A DNA stretch of 37,940 bases from Candidatus Aminicenantota bacterium (GTDB lineage: Bacteria > Acidobacteriota > Aminicenantia > Aminicenantales > Aminicenantaceae): NCBI GenBank assembly GCA_021162615.1, contig JAGGYH010000068.1, positions 1 through 37,940 of the forward strand, given 5' to 3'. Shown here piece by piece: positions 24,470 to 33,232 of this stretch; the first letter of the stretch is position 1, and every line of letters starts with the position of its first letter. Under the pieces are notes generated by a model. The model searched no databases, was not told the DNA's origin, and saw only the letters and a program-made list of their open reading frames with translations. The position numbers and the translations under genes were made by a program.

Positions 24470-25258
24470 ATGAAGGAAAGGGCTGATAAGCTTCTTGTTG
24501 ACAGGGGGCTTGCAGAAAGCCGTAATAAGGCCAGAGCCTTGATAATGGCCGGGCTTGTGAAGGCGTCTGGGAAAAGAGTGAACAAAGCAGGGGATTTCAT
24601 TGATAAGAGCACGGACCTTTTCTTAGCTCAAAAGCCCGCTTATGTGGGGCGTGGGGGAATTAAGTTAGAGAAAGCCCTGGATGAATTCAGGGTTGATGTT
24701 AAAGGAATAATAGCAGCGGATTTAGGGGCTTCTACAGGGGGATTTACGGACTGTCTGCTTCAAAGGGAAGCTCAAAGGGTATACGCCGTTGATGTTGACA
24801 CAAGACAGATAGACTGGAAGCTGAGAAACGACCCGAGGGTTGTGCTTGTACAGAAGAACGCCCGGTTTCTGGAAAAAGAGGATTTTGATGAGGAGATCCA
24901 GCTTGTGACCATGGACCTGTCTTTTATCTCTGTCCTAAAGGTGCTTCCGGCTGTCCGGAATATTTTAAGGGGGGGAGAGGTCATTTCTTTGATCAAGCCT
25001 CAATTCGAAGCGGGAAGAAGCAAGGTGGGAAGGAATGGAGTCATCAAGGACCCAAAAATTCATGAAGACGTGCTGGATAGGATTGTAGGACAGGTCCTTG
25101 ATTTGGGGCTGGAGGTCCTAAATGTAACGGGAAGTCCGGTGAAAGGGCAGAAGGGAAACAGGGAATTTTTTATTTTATGTTCTGTCAAAAGAAAGGGCTC
25201 GGATTTAAGGACATTAAAGACATTGATTAAGGAGGCTGTTTGGAATGAAAAAGATTAA
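24470..25258 (+). CDS. tlyA: TlyA-family rRNA 2'-O-methyltransferase
   Basis: 262 aa. An N-terminal S4 RNA-binding domain (RADKLLVDRGLAESRNKAR, IMAGLVKASGKRV) is followed by a FtsJ-like methyltransferase. SAM motif ADLGASTGGFTDCLL (about 83-97), VYAVDVDTRQI, MDLSFISV and SLIKPQFEAGR carry the catalytic Lys/Asp set. Proteins annotated as hemolysin A belong to this family, and 2'-O-methylation of 16S/23S rRNA is the characterised activity. It overlaps nadK. Confidence 0.93.
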   Translation: MKERADKLLVDRGLAESRNKARALIMAGLVKASGKRVNKAGDFIDKSTDLFLAQKPAYVGRGGIKLEKALDEFRVDVKGIIAADLGASTGGFTDCLLQREAQRVYAVDVDTRQIDWKLRNDPRVVLVQKNARFLEKEDFDEEIQLVTMDLSFISVLKVLPAVRNILRGGEVISLIKPQFEAGRSKVGRNGVIKDPKIHEDVLDRIVGQVLDLGLEVLNVTGSPVKGQKGNREFFILCSVKRKGSDLRTLKTLIKEAVWNEKD

Positions 25259-26090
25259 AAAAGCGGGATTCGTAATAAAGCCTCATGCACCTGGCATTAA
25301 AAACGTCTTGAGAGAGCTTATGCTCTATTTTGAAAAAAACGGCATAGAATGTGTTCTAGAAGAGGTTGCAGCGAAGAAATTGAGGAAGAACAGGGGGCTG
25401 CAAAGAGAGAAAGTGCCTGGCTTATCTGACATTGTCATTGTATTAGGAGGAGACGGAACAATGCTGAGTATCGCTCACTTGGCAGCCAAAGTGGGAGTTC
25501 CTGTTATGGGAGTGAATATGGGAAGTCTTGGATTCTTGACTGAAGTCCCGCTCGATGAGGTGTATATCACTCTGGATGAGTATTTAAAGGGGAATGATTC
25601 CATTGTCAGCCACAGGCAGATGCTGGAGGTCTCCCATCAAAAGAGCACGTTTCTTTGTTTGAATGATACCGTCATAAATAAAGGGGCTCTGGCAAGGATG
25701 ATCAGATGTGAGATATGGATCAATGAAAAGAAGATAGCTGTACCCAGTTTAGACGGGATTATCATATCTACACCGACTGGTTCCACAGCTTACTCTCTTT
25801 CAGCAGGCGGCCCCATTATACAGCCCCATATTCCCGCTATTATCATTGCTCCTATCTGTCCTCACACCCTCACTTTTCGTCCTATGGTCATTTCATCAGA
25901 GTCAACGGTCATGATCAAAATCCTCTCAGGAGGAGAAAAGAGTTATCTGACCTTAGACGGGCAAAGAGGGAATTTAGTAAAAAAGAATGAAGAAGTGGAG
26001 ATAAAGAACAGCAATTATGCGTTTTCTTTAATTTCCTCACCGAAAAGGAATTATTTTGACCTTGTCCAGGAGAAACTTGGTTGGGGATAA
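25245..26090 (+). CDS. nadK: NAD kinase
   Basis: 281 aa. Phosphorylates NAD to NADP. LGGDGTML (residues 67-74) is the catalytic GGDGT loop. MGVNMGSLGFLTE, LNDTVINKG (NAD-binding NE/ND), the conserved GSTAYSLSAGGPI and a C-terminal LDGQ complete the signature. It begins within the last 14 bases of tlyA with AGGAGG 8 bases upstream. NadK and TlyA neighbours are common in bacteria. Confidence 0.96.
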   Translation: MKKIKKAGFVIKPHAPGIKNVLRELMLYFEKNGIECVLEEVAAKKLRKNRGLQREKVPGLSDIVIVLGGDGTMLSIAHLAAKVGVPVMGVNMGSLGFLTEVPLDEVYITLDEYLKGNDSIVSHRQMLEVSHQKSTFLCLNDTVINKGALARMIRCEIWINEKKIAVPSLDGIIISTPTGSTAYSLSAGGPIIQPHIPAIIIAPICPHTLTFRPMVISSESTVMIKILSGGEKSYLTLDGQRGNLVKKNEEVEIKNSNYAFSLISSPKRNYFDLVQEKLGWG

Positions 26091-26120
26091 TCGATCAGGA
26101 AAAGAAAGGAATATTCAGAT

Positions 26121-27053
26121 ATGAAACAAACATATGATGTGGTGATTGCAGGAGCCGGGCCTGCGGGTTTATCAGCCGGTATTTATACAGGACGTGCCCT
26201 GTTAAAAACACTTATTTTAGACAAGGGAATGCCCGGGGGGCAGATTTTACTGACAGATATTATAGAAAATTATCCTGGTTCTCCCGGGGCAGTGCCGTCT
26301 TTTTCGCTTGCAGAAAGATTTAAATCTCAGGCCTTAAGATTTGGATGTGAGATAAATCAGGAGGAGATAACAAAAATTGAAAGAACAGATGACATCTGGA
26401 CTGTAATGGCCGCAGAAGAGGAATATTCAGCCAGAAGCATCATTATTGCAACCGGATCAAGCCACAGGAAGCTGGATGTTCCCGGCGAGAGCCAGTTTAC
26501 CGGAAAGGGAGTATCCTACTGTGCCACTTGTGACGGTGCTTTTTTTAGAGATAAAGTCATTGCTGTTGTGGGAGGGGGAAGTTATGCCTTGACAGAAGCA
26601 CTGTTCCTAACCAAGTTTGCAAAAAAAGTGACTATCATTCATAGGCGGGATCAATTCAGGGCGGAAAAAGTACTCCAGGCTAGAGTTAAGGATAATGAGA
26701 AGATAGAATTTATGCTGGACTCGGTTGTAAAAGAGATAAACGGGGACCAAAGGGTCCGATCAGCAAAGATATTAAATTTAATAAACAGCAAGGAAGCCGA
26801 GATAGAAATTGAGGGGATTTTTGTTTCTGTAGGCATGATTCCCAATACGGATATTGTGAAGGAGCTGGTGGATTTGAATGAAAAAGGAGAGATCATAGTC
26901 ACGAAGAACATGGCCACGTCTGAGAGGGGGATATTTGCAGCGGGTGATGTAACGGATACCTGCAGCAACCAGGTCGCAACAGCTGTGGGAGCCGGGGTGG
27001 AGGCCGGGCTTGCTGTGAATAATTATATCGAGGAGAATCAATTACCAGGATAA
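26121..27053 (+). CDS. trxB: Thioredoxin reductase
   Basis: 310 aa. FAD-binding GAGPAGLSAGIYTGRA (residues 11-26), redox disulfide C134-A-T-C137 followed by DGAFF, NADPH-binding VGGGSYALTEALFL and the NADPH-phosphate HRRDQFRAEK, and C-terminal FAD motif IFAAGDVTD. It transfers electrons from NADPH to thioredoxin. The nucleotide motif has SYA where NSA is usual, which is minor. It ends the plus-strand run and converges on lpxD with 23 bases between and no clear terminator. Confidence 0.95.
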   Translation: MKQTYDVVIAGAGPAGLSAGIYTGRALLKTLILDKGMPGGQILLTDIIENYPGSPGAVPSFSLAERFKSQALRFGCEINQEEITKIERTDDIWTVMAAEEEYSARSIIIATGSSHRKLDVPGESQFTGKGVSYCATCDGAFFRDKVIAVVGGGSYALTEALFLTKFAKKVTIIHRRDQFRAEKVLQARVKDNEKIEFMLDSVVKEINGDQRVRSAKILNLINSKEAEIEIEGIFVSVGMIPNTDIVKELVDLNEKGEIIVTKNMATSERGIFAAGDVTDTCSNQVATAVGAGVEAGLAVNNYIEENQLPG

Positions 27054-27076
27054 TCAGGCTCGTACTGCTTCAGTAG

Positions 27077-28135
27077 TTATTTTTCTTTATTTTCTATTTT
27101 TTCAAGGCGCTTTTTAAGGCGCTTGACCTCTTTTATCAGGGGGCGCAGTTGAGATAAGGAAGCCCATATTTTTTTCCATGTCATGATATCCTGATGAGGA
27201 TAACCGGCAATGATCACATCTGGGGGGATATTACCTGAGACCCCGGATTTTGCAGCTATGATCACGTTATCGCCGATTTCTATATGGTCAGCTATGCCGA
27301 CCTGACCTCCCATCACTACGTTCTTTCCCACATTGACGCTGCCGCTGATGCCTGTTTGTCCGGCAATGATTGAATTTTCCCCTATTTTGACATTATGTCC
27401 TATTTGAACCAGGTTGTCTATTTTAACTCCACTGTGAATAACAGTGCTATCCAAGGCGGCTCTGTCCACAGCCGTATTCGCGCCTATCTCAACATTGTCT
27501 TTAATGATGACCTTTCCGATTTGTGGGATTTTCGTATAGGAACCGTCTTTTTCCTTCACATAGCCGAAACCGTCCGAACCCAGGGTCACTCCGTTGTGAA
27601 TGACAACTCCCTTTCCGATTTCTGTGGAACTTCGGATGGAAACATGTGAATGGATTATACAGTCCTGTCCTATCGTAACTCCCGGGTAAATGGTGACAAG
27701 GGGAAAGATAATGGTCCTGCTTCCTATTTCAACATGATCCCCTATGCATGAGAAGGCTCCTATGGAGACATGGGACCCGATTTTAGCCGAGGGGGAAACT
27801 GAAGCTGTAGGGTGAATCCCTGGTTTAGGGAGTTCAGGATGATGCAGAAGCTCAATGACTTTAATAAAGCTTAGATGCGGGTTTTCTGATTTGATGACAG
27901 TAATTCGGCTGAATGTCTTACTGGTCGGGATAATCGCAGCAGAAGCACGAGTGTTTTCCAGGGATTTCCTGAATTTTCGTTGGGTGGAAAAAACCAGATC
28001 GCCTTTTTTGGCTTTTTCAAGGCTGGAAACTCCTTTTATTATTGTCTTTCCGTTTCCTTCAAAAGGACAGTTCAGGTATTTGGCGATCTTTTCTGCCGTG
28101 AAAGGCGGAAACGGTTTATCAAGCTGTTTTTTCAT
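27077..28135 (-). CDS. lpxD: UDP-3-O-acylglucosamine N-acyltransferase
   Basis: 352 aa from ATG 28135, which has GAGAGGA upstream; the frame is open to 28171, but that part lies inside yihY. Third step of lipid A synthesis. The N-terminal uridine-binding domain ([15 protein letters not shown] to about residue 100) precedes left-handed beta-helix hexapeptide repeats ([21 protein letters not shown] onward) with GSDGFGYV and the catalytic His in QIGHN near residue 247. A C-terminal basic helix ends in [12 protein letters not shown]. It is coupled to yihY by a 17-base overlap. No lpxA, lpxB or fabZ is adjacent. Confidence 0.95.
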   Translation of the reverse strand: MKKQLDKPFPPFTAEKIAKYLNCPFEGNGKTIIKGVSSLEKAKKGDLVFSTQRKFRKSLENTRASAAIIPTSKTFSRITVIKSENPHLSFIKVIELLHHPELPKPGIHPTASVSPSAKIGSHVSIGAFSCIGDHVEIGSRTIIFPLVTIYPGVTIGQDCIIHSHVSIRSSTEIGKGVVIHNGVTLGSDGFGYVKEKDGSYTKIPQIGKVIIKDNVEIGANTAVDRAALDSTVIHSGVKIDNLVQIGHNVKIGENSIIAGQTGISGSVNVGKNVVMGGQVGIADHIEIGDNVIIAAKSGVSGNIPPDVIIAGYPHQDIMTWKKIWASLSQLRPLIKEVKRLKKRLEKIENKEK

Positions 28136-28988
28136 TAATCCTCTCATTAAGCGCGGCTGCCAGCTCGGCACACCAGAAAAAGATTATCAGAGAAAAAGAT
28201 ATCCACAGGAGAAAGAATATTATAGAAGTCAGAGTTCCCTGCAGCAGTTGAGACAGGACTATTCCGATGGCTGAGAAATGGGCCACATAAAACGCGAACA
28301 GACTTTTAAAAACCTCCCATAATATAGTGCATATGGCCGCTGCGATGACCGCTGCTTTCGTATGGACTTTGATTTCGGGAATAAACTTATAAAGTATAAA
28401 AAAAACAATAAATGCCAGAGTGAGAGGGATGAGATACTGGAGAAAGAAATTATCTGTTATGGACACGACTTTGGGATTTATATGCTTGGCAATGACCTCA
28501 CTCTCTCTCAGAGTTTTGTGCAGCGCTGTCCATATGGCAGTAATGGAAATCGATATCAGCATTATTATTCCCAGAACGAACATGATCAGGTACTCCATAA
28601 GCCGGTTATAAAAAAAAGATTTTTGGTAGTTTGCTTTAAATATAAAATTGATTGAATAGATGAGATTGGAAAACAAGAAGCTGGCAGATATGAAGGATCC
28701 GGCAAGACCAAACCATCCAAGATTCCCTATATTTTTTGATAAAGCTTGAACCCGCTCGAAAAAGAGAGGGTCCATCTGTGCAAAAAATTCGTCGGATAAA
28801 ATGTTAAGGCTGCGGAAGGCAAGCTCAGCGCTGCCTAATATTTTTGTCGTGATAAAAGCAAAAAGAGCAACTAACGGTATGGCGCACAGTAATGTGAAAT
28901 AAGAAATAATGATGGAAAAATTCCCGCATCTGTCTTCACCAAATCTTTTAAATGCTGTTTTGACGATACTGAAGACAGAATCATGCAT
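28119..28988 (-). CDS. YihY/BrkB-family inner-membrane protein
   Basis: 289 aa with about six membrane helices. The family hallmark is an early hydrophobic helix after a short basic N-terminus ([29 protein letters not shown]), then a central [24 protein letters not shown] and a C-terminal [40 protein letters not shown]. It was once annotated as ribonuclease BN in error. The molecular function is unknown, and transport or envelope roles are suggested. It lies between the F0 genes and lpxD. Confidence 0.85.
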   Translation of the reverse strand: MHDSVFSIVKTAFKRFGEDRCGNFSIIISYFTLLCAIPLVALFAFITTKILGSAELAFRSLNILSDEFFAQMDPLFFERVQALSKNIGNLGWFGLAGSFISASFLFSNLIYSINFIFKANYQKSFFYNRLMEYLIMFVLGIIMLISISITAIWTALHKTLRESEVIAKHINPKVVSITDNFFLQYLIPLTLAFIVFFILYKFIPEIKVHTKAAVIAAAICTILWEVFKSLFAFYVAHFSAIGIVLSQLLQGTLTSIIFFLLWISFSLIIFFWCAELAAALNERINEKTA

Positions 28989-29055
28989 TAGCTTGATTGT
29001 TTATTTGCCTGACCAATTCATAAAAAAAACGGCGATGTTCATTTTTTTACCCTAT

Positions 29056-29141
29056 CGGCAAGCCGATCTCACTGCATCTGCTTCGTTACAGGGTGCGAAG
29101 CTGTGGTCCTTCACCGCGAGTACCCTGTGCCTCGCATCTGC
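29056..29141. repeat. GC-rich structured intergenic element between yihY and atpE
   Basis: In the 190-base gap, CGGCAAGCCG (29056-29065) is a perfect hairpin. ACAGGGT (29088-29094) pairs with ACCCTGT (29122-29128) around an inner GAAG/CTTC. GCATCTGC occurs twice (29074-29081 and 29134-29141). The GC content rises clearly above the neighbours. It could be a dispersed repeat, or an RNA structure that separates the atp transcript from yihY. No gene family is recognised. Confidence 0.45.
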
Positions 29142-29179
29142 AGCAACCTCGACTTTTGAATCATCCAGGCTGGTTATGA

Positions 29180-29524
29180 TCAAACGTACTGTCCCCACTT
29201 AACCATGAGTATAATAATAGAGATAAGAAGAGCATAGATGACAAGGGTTTCGATGAGAACCAAACCGAATATCAGCAAAAACCGGATATGGGGCCCTGCA
29301 TTAGGATTTCTAGAAATACCTTCGCAGGCGCTGCTAATAGCTTTGGATTGGCCGAAAATACCTGCGGCCGAAGCAAGCGTTATCACAGCTGCGCCCATGA
29401 TTAATGATAGTTTAAACAGAGAAGTTCTGTTGTTAGACAGGTCCGCATCTTGGGCTAAAAGAGGCGCACTTGTCACGACTAAAAAAAAGAAAAGTAAAAT
29501 CAATGGTTTTAAGTTTTTATGCAT
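29180..29524 (-). CDS. atpE: F-type ATP synthase c subunit, with signal peptide and Na+-type ligands
   Basis: 114 aa, longer than the usual 75-90 because residues 1 to about 24 form a hydrophobic, signal-like leader ending LLAQD. Two membrane helices follow (about 36-60 and 82-108), joined by the polar loop SRNPNAG. The ion-site glutamate is E92 in IETLVIY. Q59 in helix 1, T93 beside the glutamate and Y97 match the Na+ site of Ilyobacter (Q32, E65, S66, Y70) with identical spacing of 33 residues. H+ enzymes lack this set. It forms the rotor ring with AtpB. Last of four F0 genes on the minus strand. Confidence 0.93.
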   Translation of the reverse strand: MHKNLKPLILLFFFLVVTSAPLLAQDADLSNNRTSLFKLSLIMGAAVITLASAAGIFGQSKAISSACEGISRNPNAGPHIRFLLIFGLVLIETLVIYALLISIIILMVKWGQYV

Positions 29525-29540
29525 TTTTTTCTCCTTTAAT

Positions 29541-30287
29541 TTAATGTTCTTCCTCCTGAGCTACTGCACCTGATAGATAAATGCATGTGAGCAATACAAA
29601 AACAAAAGCCTGTATAAATGCTGTAAAAATAGCCACCGCCATGAACGGAAGAGGGAGAAAGAAGGGAATTATGGACAGCATAACAACGATAAGAAGTTCT
29701 TCTGCGAATATATTGCCGAAAAGACGAATGGATAGGGAGACAACTCTTGAAAAGTGGCTGATTATTTCTATAGGTACCATAAGGGGAGCAAGAAGAGGGA
29801 TAGGTCCCATAAAATGTTTTAAATATTTAAAAAAACCCTGGCTTTTTATTCCCTGCCAGTGGTAATAAACAAACACGACTAGAGCACATGCGGCGGTCAC
29901 ATTCAGGTTGCTTGTCGGTGACATGAGGCCGGGTATGAGACCGAGGAGATTGCTGCTGAAGATAAATATCCCGATGGTCGCTACCAGGGGAACGTATTTT
30001 CTTCCCTGCTCTCCTACTGTCTCAACCAGTTGGTTTTCAAAGGTCTGGATCAGTAATTCCAGGAAACTCTGCATCTTAGAAGGGACAGGTTTTAATCTTC
30101 TGGAAGCAAAACGGAAAAAGACAATAAGTGCGATGACGACGATGATGCTCATCACCACATAGTTGGGTACAAACTGTTCCGGATTTTGAATGTGAATTCC
30201 AAATAAAGACAGCACCCATGCCAGAGGTTTACCGACTAGCTTGTTGAACAGCTCTACGATATATAAGCTGTGTTCTAACTTTTCCAT
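29541..30287 (-). CDS. atpB: F-type ATP synthase a subunit
   Basis: 248 aa with five to six membrane helices. The essential rotor-facing arginine is R188 in SLSIRLFGNIFAEELL. FSSNLLGLIPG (110-120) and the C-terminal QAFVFVLLTCIYLSGA are family signatures. It provides the ion half-channels against the c ring. The ATG overlaps the end of atpI by 13 bases. atpF and the F1 genes are not downstream, so F0 and F1 are split in this genome. Confidence 0.96.
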   Translation of the reverse strand: MEKLEHSLYIVELFNKLVGKPLAWVLSLFGIHIQNPEQFVPNYVVMSIIVVIALIVFFRFASRRLKPVPSKMQSFLELLIQTFENQLVETVGEQGRKYVPLVATIGIFIFSSNLLGLIPGLMSPTSNLNVTAACALVVFVYYHWQGIKSQGFFKYLKHFMGPIPLLAPLMVPIEIISHFSRVVSLSIRLFGNIFAEELLIVVMLSIIPFFLPLPFMAVAIFTAFIQAFVFVLLTCIYLSGAVAQEEEH

Positions 30288-30673
30288 TTCATTATTTTCA
30301 AAGCGGCAGCCGCACCTTCAATCAATAACACAACGATTATTGTCGAAAAGCCAGCTGCAAAGGCTAATACCTTATTTTGAAAAAAGAAGATTATAATAAA
30401 TATTATGGCGATAATCAATACAAGCCTGACCCCATAAAGCAAAGCCGCTGATTTTACAGCCTTTTTTTTCCCCTGAGCTAAAAGTTTTGTGATGGAGCTT
30501 TTTAGCCAGATAAAACTTAAAACAGCTGTCACTCCTCCGAATAATAAAAGCACCGAGCTCAACAAGTCAAAAATAATGAAGGCACCTACAGACAGAACTA
30601 AGGAGAGAATAAGGATCTCTTTTGGTATACGCTTGAAAATTTTTTCTTCAATATCCTGGTTATTCATGTTCAT
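30275..30673 (-). CDS. atpI: ATP synthase subunit I (AtpI/UncI family)
   Basis: 132 aa with four hydrophobic segments (about 20-35, 38-58, 78-100, 105-125), a fit to the small AtpI family that helps c-ring assembly. The cytoplasmic N-terminus is polar (NNQDIEEKIFKRIPKE) and a basic loop AQGKKKAVK lies in the middle. The family is weakly conserved, so the call relies on size, topology and position right before atpB. Confidence 0.75.
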   Translation of the reverse strand: MNMNNQDIEEKIFKRIPKEILILSLVLSVGAFIIFDLLSSVLLLFGGVTAVLSFIWLKSSITKLLAQGKKKAVKSAALLYGVRLVLIIAIIFIIIFFFQNKVLAFAAGFSTIIVVLLIEGAAAALKIMKWKS

Positions 30674-30700
30674 TTCATTATGCTGTGGTTTGATCGTGTT

Positions 30701-30931
30701 CTAATTTTCTTTGTATTTATTAACTCCTCGTATAAGGGATATTATACCCGATGCAATACCAAATAAAAGGAAAATAATCAGAAGCCAAGGTTTTGTGCCA
30801 AACCATTTATCCAGATAGTAACCAAGAAAAAGGCCTATGGCTATTGAAGAGGGAAGTGTGAGGCCGATAGAAGTCAGCTCTAGGGTTTTGCGGTAGTTTT
30901 CTTTTTTTGTAGGGATTTTTTTTTGCTGCAT
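30701..30931 (-). CDS. AtpI/AtpQ-like small F0 assembly protein
   Basis: 76 aa from ATG 30931. The frame is open to TTG 31024, but that TTG is part of the -35 box, so the upstream portion is 5' UTR. Two membrane helices (about 23-40 and 46-63) contain GLFLGYYLDKWFGTKPWLLIIFLLFGIASG, the signature of the PF09527-type F0F1 accessory protein (GxxxGxxLD). These proteins are thought to aid ring assembly or metal transport. The ribosome binding site before 30931 is weak, so the exact start is uncertain. Confidence 0.7.
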   Translation of the reverse strand: MQQKKIPTKKENYRKTLELTSIGLTLPSSIAIGLFLGYYLDKWFGTKPWLLIIFLLFGIASGIISLIRGVNKYKEN

Positions 30932-30995
30932 CTGGAATGCTTTCTGTTTTTTTCTTTTATATGAATGTTTTTCTCTCTGGAGTTGACCTGGAATC

Positions 30996-31024
30996 ATTAT
31001 CGGCTGAATGCGGATACCTGTCAA
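30996..31024 (-). promoter_or_regulatory. Promoter of the F0 operon
   Basis: On the minus strand TTGACA (31024-31019), 17 bases, GATAAT (31001-30996). Predicted initiation is near 30988. This near-consensus promoter rules out the TTG at 31024 as a start codon. lptD is transcribed divergently from 31073. Confidence 0.7.
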
Positions 31025-31072
31025 GTCCGCTGTATTGATTTGTACAGGGGGTTGTGTTAAGTTTTATCTTAA

Positions 31073-33214
31073 ATGGTTCAAAAAAAATCTTTTTACTTCT
31101 TAGCTGCCTTTCTGCTTACGGCGCTCACAGCTTTTGCGAACCCAGCTGAGGAAGGCAATCCGTCTCAGATAAGAGTCATTGCTCAGTATAAAGAGAAAGT
31201 CAATAAGAAGATCACGGCATCAGGGAATGTCGAGATTCATTATCAAGATATCGTGCTTTTTGCCGATTGGGTGGAGTTGGATACAGAAACAAAAGATATC
31301 ATTGCAAGGGGTAATGTCTCTATCCATCTTCCCGGGGAAGTCATAAGTGTGGAACAGATAAATATAAATCTTGAAACATCTAGAGGGGATTTAAGAGATG
31401 CGCATGTTATAGTGAAGCCTACCATTACTTATGAGGCTGAACATGTAGAGAGGGAGAGTGAAGACTTTTATAGACTGAAGAAAGCATGGATCACATCCTG
31501 CACCCAGGAAGTCCCAAGATGGAAATTCTCTTGTTCCAAAGCAAATTATAAAAGGGATGATTACATTGAAATGTGGAACTCTGTGTTTTCCATCAAAAAA
31601 ATACCGGTTTTTTATCTGCCTTATATGAAATATCCCGTTGGTGAAGACAGAACCACCGGATTTTTAATGCCGAGTATAGGTTATTCAGGTAATAAAGGGA
31701 TGATCCTTGAGCAGGGATTTTACTGGGCTATGAAAAGAAACATGGATGCTACTGCAAATTTTAATTATTATTCTGCCAGAGGTATTGGGGGCGGCCTTCA
31801 GTACAGGTATCTTTTTTCTCAGAATTTGCATGGTCAGATGGATTTGTTTTATTTCCGCTCCAGCAACCCTGACTACCGGGATGTTGAAGAAAATGCGTAT
31901 ATCATTCGTTTGAAGCATTCAAATCCCCTTCCCTTTAAGTTTAAACTTACGGCGGATGTTGACTACCAAAGTTCTTTTGATTTTCTAAGAGAATTTGACA
32001 ACAACTTCAACAGAGCTGTGGTGGCGAATAAGCGTTCGGAAGCTTACATAACAAAATCCTGGTCTTATTTCAATTTCAATGCCCGTGTTTCTCGTTTTGA
32101 AACCTATTATAGGGAGGCTGACAGGTCAATTATCAAGTACAGTAAACCTGAGGTGTCTTTCAGTTCGTCAAAAATCAAAATATTTTCTCCTCTTTATTTG
32201 TCTTTTTCAAGTAATTTTAAAGCATGGGAGTATGGTTATGACTCTGCTTATGAAAACGGAACTCAGAGAAAATCTCAGTATTTATCTTTGAATCCAAAAC
32301 TAAGCCTTCCCTTTAACAGTGTTCCCTGGTTCACGCTCAATTCAGATTTTTCCTCAAATGCAGTGTATTATTTCCAGAGCTACAAAGAAGGCACAAAGGA
32401 AATAGTCAATGAGCCGCTTTTTGTTAATAACTATACTCTGAATATGGAATTTTTAGGCCCTATCTTCAGTAAAGTCTATTATGATTCAAAAAACAAACCG
32501 AAGGTAAAGCACATTATTGAACCTTCTCTGGTTTATCGTTTTGACAGCCCGGTCGGTGTTTCTGAAAAAATCATCACAGCCACTTATTTTTACACAAACC
32601 ATTATATCCGTTACGGCCTGACAAATCGCTTTCTGGTAAAAAAAAATGATATGCCAAGGGAGATTTTGTCCATGGGATTAAGCCAGACATTCTATTTGTC
32701 TCCTGAGGACGGCCCCCTGAGGGTTTACCAGGTGAACGGAGAAATCCCAGAATTCTCAGATATAAGCGCGAGCCTCAGGTATTACCCTTCAGGAAAGTAC
32801 AATCTGGATGCCTCCGCATATATGAATCCCTATTACGGGACCTTATCAAGAATAAGGATGGGAGCTAATATAGGCACACCCAATGATGATTGGTTTTTCA
32901 GGTTGAATTGGTACAAAAGCGTAAATCCTTACAGAGAAACAACATTCTTGGCAAGACACCAGATAAGTGTTTACGGCGGCTGTAAAATACCGGCCCTCTC
33001 TCTTGAGGCAAAAACTCAGATCGATTATAACCTGAAGGAGAAAAAGCTTTTGTATTCTGCGGTCTCTTTGGTATACCATTATCAGTGTCTCAATTTTACA
33101 GCAGACCTAAGAGTTTTGTATTATCGGGATGAACCAGAGATTCAATTTGCTTTTTCACTGCTTTTAGGAGGCATCGGGAAAACAGAGAATTTTCTAGGAG
33201 GTTTTGGATTCTAG
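31073..33214 (+). CDS. lptD: LPS-assembly outer-membrane protein LptD
   Basis: 713 aa. A signal peptide (MVQKKSFYFLAAFLLTALTAFA, cleavage about residue 22) is followed by an OstA/LptA-like beta-jellyroll (about 35-145; ITASGNVEIHYQDIVLFADWVELD, ARGNVSIHLPGEVISV) and a long beta-barrel of aromatic-rich alternating strands. VFYLPYMKYPVGEDRTTGFLMPSIGYSG is the conserved junction. CSKANY near 150 and CTQE near 138 may form disulfides. It inserts lipopolysaccharide into the outer membrane, so the cell is Gram-negative with LPS, in line with lpxD. No lptE is seen. It is followed by sugar-nucleotide genes 18 bases later. Confidence 0.93.
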   Translation: MVQKKSFYFLAAFLLTALTAFANPAEEGNPSQIRVIAQYKEKVNKKITASGNVEIHYQDIVLFADWVELDTETKDIIARGNVSIHLPGEVISVEQININLETSRGDLRDAHVIVKPTITYEAEHVERESEDFYRLKKAWITSCTQEVPRWKFSCSKANYKRDDYIEMWNSVFSIKKIPVFYLPYMKYPVGEDRTTGFLMPSIGYSGNKGMILEQGFYWAMKRNMDATANFNYYSARGIGGGLQYRYLFSQNLHGQMDLFYFRSSNPDYRDVEENAYIIRLKHSNPLPFKFKLTADVDYQSSFDFLREFDNNFNRAVVANKRSEAYITKSWSYFNFNARVSRFETYYREADRSIIKYSKPEVSFSSSKIKIFSPLYLSFSSNFKAWEYGYDSAYENGTQRKSQYLSLNPKLSLPFNSVPWFTLNSDFSSNAVYYFQSYKEGTKEIVNEPLFVNNYTLNMEFLGPIFSKVYYDSKNKPKVKHIIEPSLVYRFDSPVGVSEKIITATYFYTNHYIRYGLTNRFLVKKNDMPREILSMGLSQTFYLSPEDGPLRVYQVNGEIPEFSDISASLRYYPSGKYNLDASAYMNPYYGTLSRIRMGANIGTPNDDWFFRLNWYKSVNPYRETTFLARHQISVYGGCKIPALSLEAKTQIDYNLKEKKLLYSAVSLVYHYQCLNFTADLRVLYYRDEPEIQFAFSLLLGGIGKTENFLGGFGF

Positions 33215-33232
33215 GAATGGATAGGGTGTGAA

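Noticed and set aside
30932-31024. N-terminal extension of the small F0 protein from TTG 31024
   Set aside because: The TTG is the start of a TTGACA -35 box with GATAAT 17 bases on; the region is promoter and 5' UTR.
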